Positions 17,456 to 25,880 of a DNA stretch of 64,000 nucleotides are shown one piece after another. Below the pieces are notes generated by a model. The model worked only from the letters and a program-made list of their open reading frames with translations, ran no database searches and was not told where the DNA came from. The stretch spans positions 1 through 64,000 of the forward strand of contig NZ_JAOTIF010000022.1 in the NCBI RefSeq assembly GCF_025628885.1, in the 5' to 3' direction. The number at the start of each line of letters is the position of its first letter. Positions within the stretch are counted from its first letter, which is position 1. A program made the translations under genes and the position numbers. The stretch is from Paraflavisolibacter caeni (GTDB lineage: Bacteria > Bacteroidota > Bacteroidia > Chitinophagales > Chitinophagaceae).

Positions 17456-20047
17456 CTAATCATCATCTTCCTTGAACCTGGGGTCTATTTTCAGACCGAG
17501 GGCTTTTAAGCCCTTTCCATGTGCGCCGAAGTACTGTTTGGGAAAAGGTTTGTCACCATGTATGGTAGACCACACATACTCACTAAATAACAAGGCGTCC
17601 CTATCAATCAGATCCGGCCTGGAGAAATCCATTCTCTGGGTCAGGGGAGCCAGCCTGGCGGTGGTTTTATTCTTGATCATTTCCTTGGCGGGATTCATTT
17701 CGTTGATGGGAACTGATGGCACCAGGAAATTATATGCTGTATAATCCGGGCTCTGCTGAAAGCACTCTGTCATTAACGGAGCCGCTGCCACCAACTGGTT
17801 CATGGGCTGTACGCCGAAGATCTGGCAAATGGTATGCAGCACTGATGATTGATTGTAAAACTTACTGATGAGCGTGCCACGCTTTACATGAGGACCTGCC
17901 ACCATACATATGGAACGATGCCCATCTACATGGTCTGTGCCGCTTTGAGGATCATCTTCATTGATGAATATAGCCATATCCTTCCAGAAGGAACTTTTCG
18001 AAAGCGCTTCCACCACTCTGCCTGTGGCCCAATCATTATCTGCTACATAGGCTCGGGGCGTGGGCGAATGCTCACTATATCCACTGGTATGGTCATTGGG
18101 TAAATAAATGATGATGAATTCAGGCAGACTGCCTGCTGCTTCGTATTCCTTCAGCGCATTGATGAATGCATCGGCCCTGACCTGGTCTGTAATATTCATG
18201 TTCCAGCCAGGGAAACGCAGGTCACTGTACTTTTCCAGGTTTTTCATTGCGTACACGCATTTGTACTGAGCAGAATCGTTTTTATTTTTCCATGAATTAT
18301 ATACATCGGTCCAGGTCTTTCCTTTTGTTATTTCAGCAAGGTCTGTTTCTCCAAAATTTCTGAATGAAATGCCTTTACGCAGCAGGTGATCCCAAATGAA
18401 ACCACAACCGGCATAAGACAGTGGATCCGTGCCAAAATCATAGGCACAATGCCCATTTGAAAAATCTTTTTCATGATAGGGTGTAGTGATGCCCTGGATT
18501 GCCCATTGGTGCCCGTCGCTGGAATTGACACCATTACAATAGTAATTGTCGAGGAGCACAAATTGTTTGGCCAATTCATGCTGGTTGGGCGTTGTCTCTT
18601 TTCCAAATTCAACCAATTTGGGATCGCAGTTGCCTTTTCCAATATCACCCAGCACCTGGTCAAATTTTTTATTCTCTTTAATGATATAGACTACGTGTTT
18701 TATTGAAGAGGGTTCGCCGGGATTAGCAGGGATCGGTTTCGGTTGAGCGTTTGAATTGGCCCCAGCCTGTGCCCTTAGCAATTCTATAAAATGAAATCCT
18801 TTCCTGGCTTCTGATGTATACCTGTCTAATTCAGCTTTATTGCCGGGAAGAACAACTTTTTGCACTTCCCCTTTCAAAGCAGTCACGTTTCCAATAAATA
18901 AATTATTCCCGGCAACGCCTATAGTTCCCGGAAAGCCGCCTGCTGCAATAAAGCCATAAGGGCCTTTCTGTGGGTGTTTAGGATCGATGAGTGCAATTGA
19001 ATTATTGCCGGCATTGGCAGCCAATAATGTTTTTCCGTCGGAGCTAAATGCCAGTGCTGTTGTGAGGCTACCATAGGGAAGAGAAGGATCCGGCTTGGTA
19101 TTGATGGTATGTACGACTTTGAAGGTCTTTGCATCGATCACGCTGATGCCATCGCCACTATCATCAGTCACATACAATAATTTACCGTCAGGAGATAAAA
19201 CCATTGACTCCGGGTGGATGCGGGTAACAATCTCTGCAATCTTTTTTCTTGACTGAACATCAATAACGGTAACAGACCCACGCAATGCCACAGAGCGTTC
19301 ATCCACTGCAACATCTGTTCCGGCTGACTTTTCTGTCCTGTCTCCTTTTCCAGGATGCGGTCCCCCGAAATTGCTCACGAATGCCAACTTTTTGTCTTTA
19401 CTGATGATTACTGCATAGGGACAAACGCCTACAGGGATCCTGCTTAAAAAGTTGCCTTTTGAAAGGTCAACAACAGCAATCTCGTTTGCGATGGCAAGGG
19501 CTACAAAGGCGATATTATTATTGCATAAGCCAATTCCTAAGGGGTTTGTTTTTTTATTATTAACCGACAGGTCGATTTTCTTTGTCAACGTAAATGTTCC
19601 GGAGCTGCTCACATTTCCAACATATAAATTCTTTTGCAGCCCGGTAAAATAAATTGTAGAATCGTTGCTATCCACTGCAAGGCCATTCATTGAGCCAGAC
19701 TCCTTATCAAGATATTCGAAATGGCCAAGTGTTTTAAAATCTTTTGCATCAATCAAAGACAGCTGCTTGTTGGTTTTTGCAATGAGTATATTCTTTTGAT
19801 GAGCGAGTTCCAGGTTCAATACCCTGGTTCCTGTTGTTAAGCTAAGGCTTTGCCCTGCCGGGTTCAGCAAATGACCAGTTGGCAACAGTTTGTCTCCTGC
19901 CAAAAGCTGGTTCCAGGAAGTATCTACGGGTTTTCTAATATCCTTTTTGGGTTCCGGAATGTTTGATATGACCTGAGCCTGTATACTTTGATTGGCCAGT
20001 AAAAGGCAGACGAATATATTTTTAAAAAAATGCTGTCTTGTCTTCAT
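17456..20047 (-). CDS. YVTN-type beta-propeller / phosphoesterase fusion protein
   Basis: 863 aa with a signal peptide (KNIFVCLLLANQSIQAQ). Residues ~60-410 are a beta-propeller of repeated blades such as GKLLYVTDDSGDGISVIDAK, the YncE/YVTN pattern. Residues ~455-770 are a phosphoesterase/alkaline-phosphatase-like domain: HVVYIIKENKKFDQVLGD, LPNDHTSGYSEH and FINEDDPQSGTDHVDGHRS supply likely metal ligands. It is probably periplasmic or surface-exposed and hydrolyses phosphoesters; substrate unknown. ATG 20047 is chosen because it begins the signal peptide, 12 codons after the longest possible start. A promoter/palindrome element lies ~150 bases upstream. A broken second copy sits at 9180-9490 on the far side of the polyene-like operon. 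Confidence 0.85.
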   Translation of the reverse strand: MKTRQHFFKNIFVCLLLANQSIQAQVISNIPEPKKDIRKPVDTSWNQLLAGDKLLPTGHLLNPAGQSLSLTTGTRVLNLELAHQKNILIAKTNKQLSLIDAKDFKTLGHFEYLDKESGSMNGLAVDSNDSTIYFTGLQKNLYVGNVSSSGTFTLTKKIDLSVNNKKTNPLGIGLCNNNIAFVALAIANEIAVVDLSKGNFLSRIPVGVCPYAVIISKDKKLAFVSNFGGPHPGKGDRTEKSAGTDVAVDERSVALRGSVTVIDVQSRKKIAEIVTRIHPESMVLSPDGKLLYVTDDSGDGISVIDAKTFKVVHTINTKPDPSLPYGSLTTALAFSSDGKTLLAANAGNNSIALIDPKHPQKGPYGFIAAGGFPGTIGVAGNNLFIGNVTALKGEVQKVVLPGNKAELDRYTSEARKGFHFIELLRAQAGANSNAQPKPIPANPGEPSSIKHVVYIIKENKKFDQVLGDIGKGNCDPKLVEFGKETTPNQHELAKQFVLLDNYYCNGVNSSDGHQWAIQGITTPYHEKDFSNGHCAYDFGTDPLSYAGCGFIWDHLLRKGISFRNFGETDLAEITKGKTWTDVYNSWKNKNDSAQYKCVYAMKNLEKYSDLRFPGWNMNITDQVRADAFINALKEYEAAGSLPEFIIIYLPNDHTSGYSEHSPTPRAYVADNDWATGRVVEALSKSSFWKDMAIFINEDDPQSGTDHVDGHRSICMVAGPHVKRGTLISKFYNQSSVLHTICQIFGVQPMNQLVAAAPLMTECFQQSPDYTAYNFLVPSVPINEMNPAKEMIKNKTTARLAPLTQRMDFSRPDLIDRDALLFSEYVWSTIHGDKPFPKQYFGAHGKGLKALGLKIDPRFKEDDD

Positions 20048-20186
20048 ATGTTTTTTGTGGTTAGTTGTAAAAGTCGGGTGCATTTGCTTTTTAGGTATTC
20101 TGTAATGATTATAAAATTAAATAAGTATTGTTACCGCAACCTATACAGAATGCTACGCTTTTATGAGTTTTTCCCGGGTGAACATA

Positions 20187-20209
20187 TTTTGACGACACTG
20201 TCGTCAAAA
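20187..20209. promoter_or_regulatory. Perfect 23-bp palindrome, probable operator
   Basis: TTTTGACGACA-C-TGTCGTCAAAA, 11-bp arms around one base. It overlaps the minus-strand -7 box at 20205-20212, so a bound dimeric repressor would cover the promoter and start of the phosphoesterase gene. The regulator is not identified. Confidence 0.6.
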
Positions 20210-20236
20210 TTATCTTGGTCGCACATGTATAAACAA
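20205..20236 (-). promoter_or_regulatory. Bacteroidota-type promoter of the phosphoesterase gene
   Basis: On the minus strand TTG (20236-20234), 21 bases, then TAATTTTG (20212-20205), fitting the TTG/TAnnTTTG pattern of Bacteroidota primary sigma promoters. The leader to ATG 20047 would be about 150 bases. Confidence 0.5.
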
Positions 20237-20261
20237 CAAAAAAGGCCGGCGTTTGCCGACC
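20237..20261 (-). terminator. Intrinsic terminator of tRNA-Asn copy 1
   Basis: Minus strand: GGTCGGC-AAAC-GCCGGCC followed by a T-run, just after the tRNA 3' end. A near copy sits at 9139-9166. Confidence 0.75.
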
Positions 20262-20267
20262 TCTTCG

Positions 20268-20341
20268 CTCCCCCTGCTGGACTTGAACCAGCGACCCTCT
20301 GATTAACAGTCAGATGCTCTAACCAACTGAGCTAAGGAGGA
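20268..20341 (-). tRNA. tRNA-Asn (GTT), copy 1
   Basis: The cloverleaf closes fully: acceptor TCCTCCT/AGGGGGA, D-arm AGCTCAGTTGGTTAGAGC, anticodon loop CTGTTAA (GTT), T-arm with GGTTCAAGTCC. The 3' CCA is not encoded. Upstream on the minus strand TATTTTCG (20368-20361) is one base off the -7 consensus. It is identical in its 74-nt body to the copy at 22577-22653. Confidence 0.95.
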
Positions 20342-20519
20342 ATTTCCCGTTTTGGGAGTGCGAAAATAGAGGAATTTTGAATATGATTTTCATAGTTGTG
20401 TAACCACGGGGTGTGTTTGCAAACGGGAAACGTACTGAGTCAGCAACTTGCCTTATCCTCACATAAATTTATTTTCGGTATATTTATGTTATCACTCCGC
20501 CCGTTTAACCGTTGGTGCT

Positions 20520-22466
20520 ATGAGAAAGTACCTGCTGATTTTGCCGCTCCTTCCTTTTGCAATGGCTGCACCTGCTCAAAACAAGTTGATTGATAGTGTA
20601 AAGCAAGAATTGCTAAAAGCCCGCGAGGATACCCATAAAGTGAAGCTGCTCATCGCCCAGGCTCAAAATTACCTCTGGTCGTACGCCGATACGGCGGTGA
20701 TGTATGCGCAGCCAGCCATGCGGCTCGCCCAAAGGCTGAACTATCAATGGGGCATTGCCCACGCACAGCGAAACATGGCATTGGCCCTCAACACGCTGGG
20801 CTATTACCCGCAGGCGTTGAATTATGCCTTTAAGGCACTGGCCTCCTTTGAACAATTGAAGGATGAAGGATGGACAACGGACGCTTTGCATAATATAGGT
20901 ATGATTTACGGGAGCCAAGGCGATTACACCAATGGATTAAAGTATTTATACAAAGCCCTTGCCTACGGGCAAGTGCACGCACCCGAGGTAATTCAAGGCG
21001 GCTGGCTATGGGGCTCGTTGGGTTGGGTTTACGAAAAGGTAGGGAAACCGGATTCGGCCGTCAAGTACCTGCAAATGAGTTACAAAAAACAGCCGCGCTG
21101 GACGAGTGCCATCATTCCTCTGGGCAATGCTTACGCTCAAAAAGGTAGTTACGACAGGGCCATGGAGTATTACAGAAAAGCCATGCCCATTGCCGAACGA
21201 AACTACGCACAAGCAGACTTGCTGGACGTTTATAACGGCATGGCCAACGTTTACAACCGCTTAGGCAAAACGGACTCGGCCGTTTACTACGCCCGCAAAG
21301 CCGTGCAATTGGATTGGGCCCGAGTGTATCCCACCGGATTGTTGCAAGCCTCCACCGCGCTGGCAAAACTGTACCAAGCCGAAAACAAAACCGACAGTGC
21401 ATTAAAGTACCTCAACCTCACCCTTGCGCTGAAAGATAGCCTTTTCAATCAAGAAAAGACCCGCGCCGTACAAAACCTGGCCTTCCAGGAACAACAGCGG
21501 CAGCAGGATGTTATCGCTCAACAAACCCGCTACCGAAACCGCTTGCGCTACAGCGCCGTGTTGGGTGTCAGCTTTACGCTTTTAGTCATAGCCCTGCTGC
21601 TGTGGCGCAACATTCGTCACCGGCAAAAAGCCTATGCATTACTGCAACAACAAAAAGTGAAAACCGATGAAGCATTACAAGAATTGAAGGCTACGCAGGA
21701 GCAGTTGATACAACGAGAGAAGATGGCGTCGTTGGGGGAACTGACGGCGGGTGTAGCGCACGAAATACAAAACCCGCTCAACTTCGTCAACAACTTCTCG
21801 GAGGTGAGTAAGGAACTAGTGGAGGAAATAAAACAGGAAATTGACAAAGGCAATGCAGCGGAAGCGAAAGCTATTGCAAACAACGTGGTAAGTAATTTGG
21901 ATAAAGTAGTTCACCACGGCAAGCGAGCCGATGGTATTGTGAAAAGCATGTTGCAACATTCACGGGTAAGCACCGGCGAAAAACAATCTACCGACATTAA
22001 CGTCCTTTGTGACGAGTACCTGCGCCTAACGTATCGCGGAATCAGAGCAAAGGACAAAGAGTTTAACGCCGTATTGCAAACCAACTATGACAGCAGTATC
22101 GGGAAAGTAAACGCAGTACCGCAGGACATAGGTAGCGTGTTGCTCAATCTGTTCAACAATGCCTTTTACGCGGTAAACGAGAAAAAGAAACAGCTGAAGG
22201 AAACCTATGAGCCTCTGGTGTCGGTGACGACTAAAAAAGTTGATGGCAAGGTGGAGATATGCGTAAAAGACAACGGTACGGGTATTCCGCAGAAAGCCGC
22301 AGACAAAATCTTTCAGCCTTTCTTCACCACCAAACCCACTGGAGAAGGCACCGGTTTGGGATTGTCGTTGAGCTACGACATCATTACCAAAGGGCACAGC
22401 GGAGAGTTAAAGGTGAACACGCTAGAGGGCGAGTATACGGAGTTTAAAATTCTTTTACGGGTTTAG
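20520..22466 (+). CDS. TPR-containing membrane sensor histidine kinase
   Basis: 648 aa. Signal peptide from ATG 20520 (MRKYLLILPLLPFAMA); an upstream in-frame start at 20448 would spoil it. Residues ~45-320 are tetratricopeptide repeats (for example ALHNIGMIYGSQGDYTNGL), periplasmic by this topology. One transmembrane helix at ~340-362, a coiled-coil linker, an H-box GELTAGVAHEIQNPLNFV (His near 413), then ATPase motifs: N-box LLNLFNNAFYAV, G1 DNGTGIPQ, G2 GEGTGLGLSLSYDI. No receiver or DNA-binding domain is attached and no response regulator lies next to it, so it is an orphan kinase. It sits between two identical tRNA-Asn genes and looks richer in G+C than its surroundings, compatible with transfer. 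Confidence 0.9.
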   Translation: MRKYLLILPLLPFAMAAPAQNKLIDSVKQELLKAREDTHKVKLLIAQAQNYLWSYADTAVMYAQPAMRLAQRLNYQWGIAHAQRNMALALNTLGYYPQALNYAFKALASFEQLKDEGWTTDALHNIGMIYGSQGDYTNGLKYLYKALAYGQVHAPEVIQGGWLWGSLGWVYEKVGKPDSAVKYLQMSYKKQPRWTSAIIPLGNAYAQKGSYDRAMEYYRKAMPIAERNYAQADLLDVYNGMANVYNRLGKTDSAVYYARKAVQLDWARVYPTGLLQASTALAKLYQAENKTDSALKYLNLTLALKDSLFNQEKTRAVQNLAFQEQQRQQDVIAQQTRYRNRLRYSAVLGVSFTLLVIALLLWRNIRHRQKAYALLQQQKVKTDEALQELKATQEQLIQREKMASLGELTAGVAHEIQNPLNFVNNFSEVSKELVEEIKQEIDKGNAAEAKAIANNVVSNLDKVVHHGKRADGIVKSMLQHSRVSTGEKQSTDINVLCDEYLRLTYRGIRAKDKEFNAVLQTNYDSSIGKVNAVPQDIGSVLLNLFNNAFYAVNEKKKQLKETYEPLVSVTTKKVDGKVEICVKDNGTGIPQKAADKIFQPFFTTKPTGEGTGLGLSLSYDIITKGHSGELKVNTLEGEYTEFKILLRV

Positions 22467-22542
22467 GTTCCTTTGTAAAGTCATAAGGTGCAATAGTCAA
22501 GATATATCCAGTATGGACAAGGTTTTCAAACAAGCCGGAAAT

Positions 22543-22566
22543 AAAAAAGCCGGCAAAATTGCCGAC
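22543..22566 (-). terminator. Intrinsic terminator of tRNA-Asn copy 2
   Basis: Minus strand: GTCGGC-AATTTT-GCCGGC followed by six T, just downstream of the tRNA. Confidence 0.7.
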
Positions 22567-22576
22567 TTGTCTACTT

Positions 22577-22653
22577 TGGCTCCCCCTGCTGGACTTGAAC
22601 CAGCGACCCTCTGATTAACAGTCAGATGCTCTAACCAACTGAGCTAAGGAGGA
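22577..22653 (-). tRNA. tRNA-Asn (GTT), copy 2
   Basis: Same 74-nt body as the copy at 20268-20341, here with an encoded 3' CCA (TGG at 22577-22579 on the plus strand). The minus-strand -7 box is a perfect TATTTTTG (22684-22677), and the leader CACTCCCAAAACGGGAAA is shared with copy 1, so the duplicated unit includes the promoter. Confidence 0.95.
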
Positions 22654-22833
22654 GTGTGTTTCCCGTTTTGGGAGTGCAAAAATAGAGAGTTTTTCATTCC
22701 TGCCAAAACTTTTTAAAAATATTTTCTGATCTTTTTTTGGGGATAGAAAGGATGCTGCTTTTTGCTAAAAAATATAGTAATTGACATATTTTTCGCTATT
22801 TTGCAGAACGAAAGGAAAACAACAGAAGATACT

Positions 22834-23859
22834 ATGACCAAAGATGGCGTTAACATAGCGATGATTGTACTGGCAAGGGAGGCAAGAGGCCTGGCCCAAA
22901 ACGAGCTGGCAGAGCGCATTGGCATGTCGGCCACCAACCTCAGTAAAATTGAAAGGGGCGATATCGGCATCAGCGATGGCTCCGTGGAGGCGATTGCAGA
23001 TGCGACTGGCTATCCTCCGCATTTCTTCCACCAGCAGGGGATACCTGTTCCCGAGAACTTTACCTTCCGCAAGCGCCATCATGTGGCCCAAAAGCTGTTA
23101 ACGCCGATCCATGCACAGGCCAACATCCACCGGCGGCATGTGCAGTTCTTCACAAGGGCCTTAAGCATTGCAGCGCCAAATCTGCCAGACCTGGCCCGTT
23201 GCACGCCCGCAGAAGCAGCTACCCAGCTAAGAAAACTGTGGGGTATCACCAACCCTGTGATCGACAATCTTACCCGCCTGCTGGAGGCCCAGGGCATTCC
23301 CGTTGTTCCTTTCAACTTTGGCACCGACCGGGTGGATAGCCGCAGCATGCACACAGATGACGATTATCCGGTCATCTTCATCAACAATGCGTTGCTGGGC
23401 GACAAGCTGCGTTTCTCCCTTGCCTATGAACTGGGTGGACTGGTGATGCATGCAGGAAGCGAGCTATCTCCGGATCACGACCTCAGTCATGAAGCAAACG
23501 CCTTTGCTGCCGAATGGCTGATGCCGGCAGAGCACATCAGGAAAGACTTTGAAGGCGGCATTACCCTGCCCATCCTGGGCAGCCTGAAAAAGAAGTGGAA
23601 GGTATCCATGATCTCGCTCCTCTACCGGGCCGACGACCTGGGTTTCCTTTCGCCCAACCAGAAGCGTTACCTGCTGCAGCAGTTCAATGCAGCCGGCATC
23701 AGGAGGCGCGAGCCTGTGGAGCTAGATGTGCCCGTAGAGAAGCCCTCTCTGATGAAGCAGTGGATCACTTCCTATCGCGCAAAAACGGGATTGGGTACCC
23801 TGGAACTAGCCACCATCCTCTGTCTACACGTAGATGAATTTATAGAACTGTATTCTTAA
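22834..23859 (+). CDS. XRE regulator fused to ImmA/IrrE-like domain with degenerate zinc site
   Basis: 341 aa. Residues ~8-62 are an XRE helix-turn-helix (LAQNELAERIGMSATNLSKIE). The remainder resembles ImmA/IrrE (COG2856) proteins, including the NAFAAEWLMP segment. The metallopeptidase motif, normally HELGH, reads YELGG near residues 196-200 (LAYELGGLVMHAG): the first and last His are both replaced, so zinc binding and proteolysis look lost, leaving perhaps a sensing or binding role. ATG 22834 was preferred over 22762 because upstream codons are AT-rich leader. The gene is richer in G+C than its leader. A 69-aa HTH gene follows after 23 bases and may be co-transcribed. Confidence 0.8.
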   Translation: MTKDGVNIAMIVLAREARGLAQNELAERIGMSATNLSKIERGDIGISDGSVEAIADATGYPPHFFHQQGIPVPENFTFRKRHHVAQKLLTPIHAQANIHRRHVQFFTRALSIAAPNLPDLARCTPAEAATQLRKLWGITNPVIDNLTRLLEAQGIPVVPFNFGTDRVDSRSMHTDDDYPVIFINNALLGDKLRFSLAYELGGLVMHAGSELSPDHDLSHEANAFAAEWLMPAEHIRKDFEGGITLPILGSLKKKWKVSMISLLYRADDLGFLSPNQKRYLLQQFNAAGIRRREPVELDVPVEKPSLMKQWITSYRAKTGLGTLELATILCLHVDEFIELYS

Positions 23860-23882
23860 CCCTAGCAACAAAAAGAACAAAC

Positions 23883-24092
23883 ATGAGTTTCAAAGAAGTA
23901 GCCGAAGTAAGACCTTATTCAACAAAGGAATTGGCACAGATATACGGGGTTTGCGACAAAACCCTCATCAAATGGATGAAACCTTTTACCGATGATATAG
24001 GCGAAAAGCGAGGCCGTTTTTTCACCGTGGCACAGGTAGAGATCATCTTCAACAAACTGGGTATGCCATACAGGATCAAAGGAGAAATATGA
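23883..24092 (+). CDS. Small helix-turn-helix protein
   Basis: 69 aa. YSTKELAQIYGVCDKTLIKW is a clear HTH, followed by KRGRFFTVAQVEIIFNKLG, a pattern I associate with many small MerR/excisionase-like proteins in Bacteroidota. It lies 23 bases after the XRE/IrrE-like gene. Likely a DNA-binding regulator of the local accessory genes; no partner is proven. Confidence 0.7.
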   Translation: MSFKEVAEVRPYSTKELAQIYGVCDKTLIKWMKPFTDDIGEKRGRFFTVAQVEIIFNKLGMPYRIKGEI

Positions 24093-24137
24093 CGCCTCAT
24101 GATCAATAAACAACCCAACCGGCACAAAACAAAAATT

Positions 24138-24178
24138 GCCAGTAACTGATTACCTCTTTCCCGTAACCAGCTACTGGC
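24138..24178. terminator. Imperfect long hairpin between convergent genes
   Basis: GCCAGTAACTGATTAC and GTAACCAGCTACTGGC pair over 16 bases with two mismatches and a 9-nt loop. It sits between the convergent small HTH gene and the 65-aa gene and may end transcription both ways, though there is no strong T-run. Confidence 0.45.
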
Positions 24179-24223
24179 AACCCGCTGCCACAATCCACGA
24201 CTCTCCGCCTCGAAACTGAAATC

Positions 24224-24421
24224 TCAATTCCGCAATATCTCCCTCACCTGCTCCTCCTTCAATCCCGTAAAACTGCAAAAGTCATCTACGCTCACCAGTG
24301 CATCCTTATCCTTATGAAACTTCTTCCTGATCGCCGCGATCATCCTTCTCGCTGTCCGGTCACTTTTTCCCGTAATGATGATAACATCTTTCGTATACAA
24401 TATAATCCTCGTCTTCGCCAT
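24224..24421 (-). CDS. Small DNA-binding-like protein (65 aa)
   Basis: The protein is basic in the middle; KDVIIITGKSDRTARRMIAA looks like an HTH and DFCSFTGLKEEQVREIL like a second short helical motif. Similar tiny proteins recur in Bacteroidota accessory regions, to my memory, but have no assigned role. It is the most 3' gene of a minus-strand run of five or six small genes. Confidence 0.6.
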   Translation of the reverse strand: MAKTRIILYTKDVIIITGKSDRTARRMIAAIRKKFHKDKDALVSVDDFCSFTGLKEEQVREILRN

Positions 24422-24458
24422 ATATACTCGATTAGCTTGTTATGATGTGATTTATTAA

Positions 24459-24989
24459 CTACGCTCTTCCATATTGCATATTCGCCACAATCTCCAAAAA
24501 CAACTCCCAAAGTAATCCTTCCCCTCTTTCCAAGAAATAGATCTTCCAATACCAGAAGGTCTTGTCTGAATCATCCCTGGCCATTTCCAGTACCGCTTCT
24601 GCCAGCGCTTTCCATTCCCACCTGTACAGCGGAAGTGAAGAGCGCCTGTCTAGCATTTGATCCAACCAAGCTTCCGTACCGGCAAAGCCATTCGGATTGT
24701 TGCGATCCAGCCAGTGTGAAGGCAGTGGAATATACCGGTGATTGCCCTGTCTAACATACTCTCTGGCCAGTAAAACGCGCTCACAAAAGCAGTAATAAGC
24801 CCTTTCCCTGTCGGTGCACTGTAATAGGTATTGTCGGATGGCGTTTTGGGCCCTCTCTTTCTCCTGCGAAGAAAAAAGGTTATGCGCCCACAAAGCTGTA
24901 TAGGCAAAATTCCATGCAGCGCGAACCATCAGGTTCAGACTGACTTCAGCTCTTATTTCATGTTGTTGTGTTATAGTTTGCTGTATCAT
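24459..24989 (-). CDS. Hypothetical protein (176 aa)
   Basis: Not recognised. It is rich in Trp, Tyr, Arg and Leu and probably all-helical, with no signal peptide. The frame is open to 25118, but the first 43 residues look non-coding; ATG 24989 (MIQQTITQQHEIRAEV) is a better start. It lies 37 bases upstream of the 65-aa gene in the same direction. Trp-rich segments include RNNPNGFAGTEAWLDQML and KTFWYWKIYFLERGEG. Confidence 0.55.
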   Translation of the reverse strand: MIQQTITQQHEIRAEVSLNLMVRAAWNFAYTALWAHNLFSSQEKERAQNAIRQYLLQCTDRERAYYCFCERVLLAREYVRQGNHRYIPLPSHWLDRNNPNGFAGTEAWLDQMLDRRSSLPLYRWEWKALAEAVLEMARDDSDKTFWYWKIYFLERGEGLLWELFLEIVANMQYGRA

Positions 24990-25299
24990 AAAAATTGTTT
25001 TTTGTTTATACATCAAAGATGATCCATCGCTCTTACCCCGTTTCCTCTTTAAGACCTGTTGTACCAGGTTATACCAAACATTTCCCTGTAAAGTCCAATT
25101 AGTAACAACTACGCTCACCTGTTCCCAACTATTCCTCCTTATTCCTGTTTATGCTCCTTTATTACAGAATGATCCTTCTTCGCACGCTCACCCTTTCCCT
25201 TCCCACTACACCTTTCAACCTTCAACCTCATCTCCTAATTCGTCATTCATCAATCCAGCGATTCTCCATTCACCGAGAAAGAGGCTTTCGCCTCTTTCT
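24990..25299. other. Intergenic stretch, no gene seen
   Basis: Pyrimidine-rich on the plus strand. The only structure is the hairpin at 25276-25299. Confidence 0.5.
25276..25299 (-). terminator. Hairpin abutting the 64-aa gene stop
   Basis: AGAAAGAGGC and GCCTCTTTCT form a perfect 10-bp stem with a 4-nt loop, directly after the stop codon at 25300-25302 on the minus strand. A short T-rich tail follows. Confidence 0.55.
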
Positions 25300-25494
25300 T
25301 CAGCGTTTCCGCTTCAATCGCTTAACCAGGAACTTCAATCCCCAGGAAACTAGATAACTCACCACCGCGCCAATTGCCGCCAGCACGGTAGTCTTCAGGA
25401 TCTCACCACTGCCAATCTGGATCAGCAGTACAAACAGTGTTCCTCCAACCGTCCCGGTAAGCGTATACACGCCCGGTGAAAAGTTAGTTTCCAT
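25300..25494 (-). CDS. Small membrane protein (64 aa)
   Basis: Two hydrophobic helices (~18-28 and ~32-55) and a strongly basic C-terminus (KFLVKRLKRKR). It overlaps the 79-aa gene by 11 bases. The two-helix, positively charged design is like a small holin or a toxin-like membrane protein, but nothing proves it. Not recognised. Confidence 0.5.
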   Translation of the reverse strand: METNFSPGVYTLTGTVGGTLFVLLIQIGSGEILKTTVLAAIGAVVSYLVSWGLKFLVKRLKRKR

Positions 25495-25723
25495 CTCCTT
25501 CAGTTTTAGGTTCCGGATTTTCTGCCATCGTTGCCACTTGGCTTACTGCTGTAGCTACACTGCCCGCTACTGCGAGATAACCCGCCACCTGCATCACTAC
25601 AGCCGGTAATGCCACCGGAGCCGCTAAGATGGATGCACTAACTGCTGCCAATACCAATCCCACTGTCCGCACTTTCTTAAAGAACTTCGGTGTCGGAGCT
25701 ATAATTCTATCTAAGATGTTCAT
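25484..25723 (-). CDS. Small membrane-associated protein (79 aa)
   Basis: A short amphipathic basic N-terminus (PTPKFFKKVRT) is followed by an Ala/Val-rich hydrophobic region (~20-66) and an acidic tail (PEPKTEGDGN). It overlaps the next gene by 11 bases, so the two small membrane proteins are likely made together. Not recognised. Confidence 0.5.
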   Translation of the reverse strand: MNILDRIIAPTPKFFKKVRTVGLVLAAVSASILAAPVALPAVVMQVAGYLAVAGSVATAVSQVATMAENPEPKTEGDGN

Positions 25724-25861
25724 GATGTTAAGTTTAATTGTTTACTAATTCAATTACGATTGTTCAAGAAAGTTGTGAATAGGAGGGAGGTTCTAATCTC
25801 CCCTCTGTCCTCTATCGTCTGTCTTTCACCATCCGAAATCCCTCCCTCCATTCGTCACGTG

Positions 25862-25876
25862 TCCGCCTCAGGCGGA
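25862..25876 (-). terminator. TCCGCCT-C-AGGCGGA palindrome after the 251-aa gene
   Basis: A 7-bp perfect stem just past the stop at 25881. The same core occurs as a dispersed intergenic palindrome in many Bacteroidota, from memory, so it may be a repeat element rather than a dedicated terminator. Confidence 0.4.
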
Positions 25877-25880
25877 TTCC

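Noticed and set aside
22781-22803. TTGACA and TATTTT before the XRE/IrrE-like gene as a promoter
   Set aside because: Spacing is about 13 bases, too short for either sigma-70 or Bacteroidota patterns.
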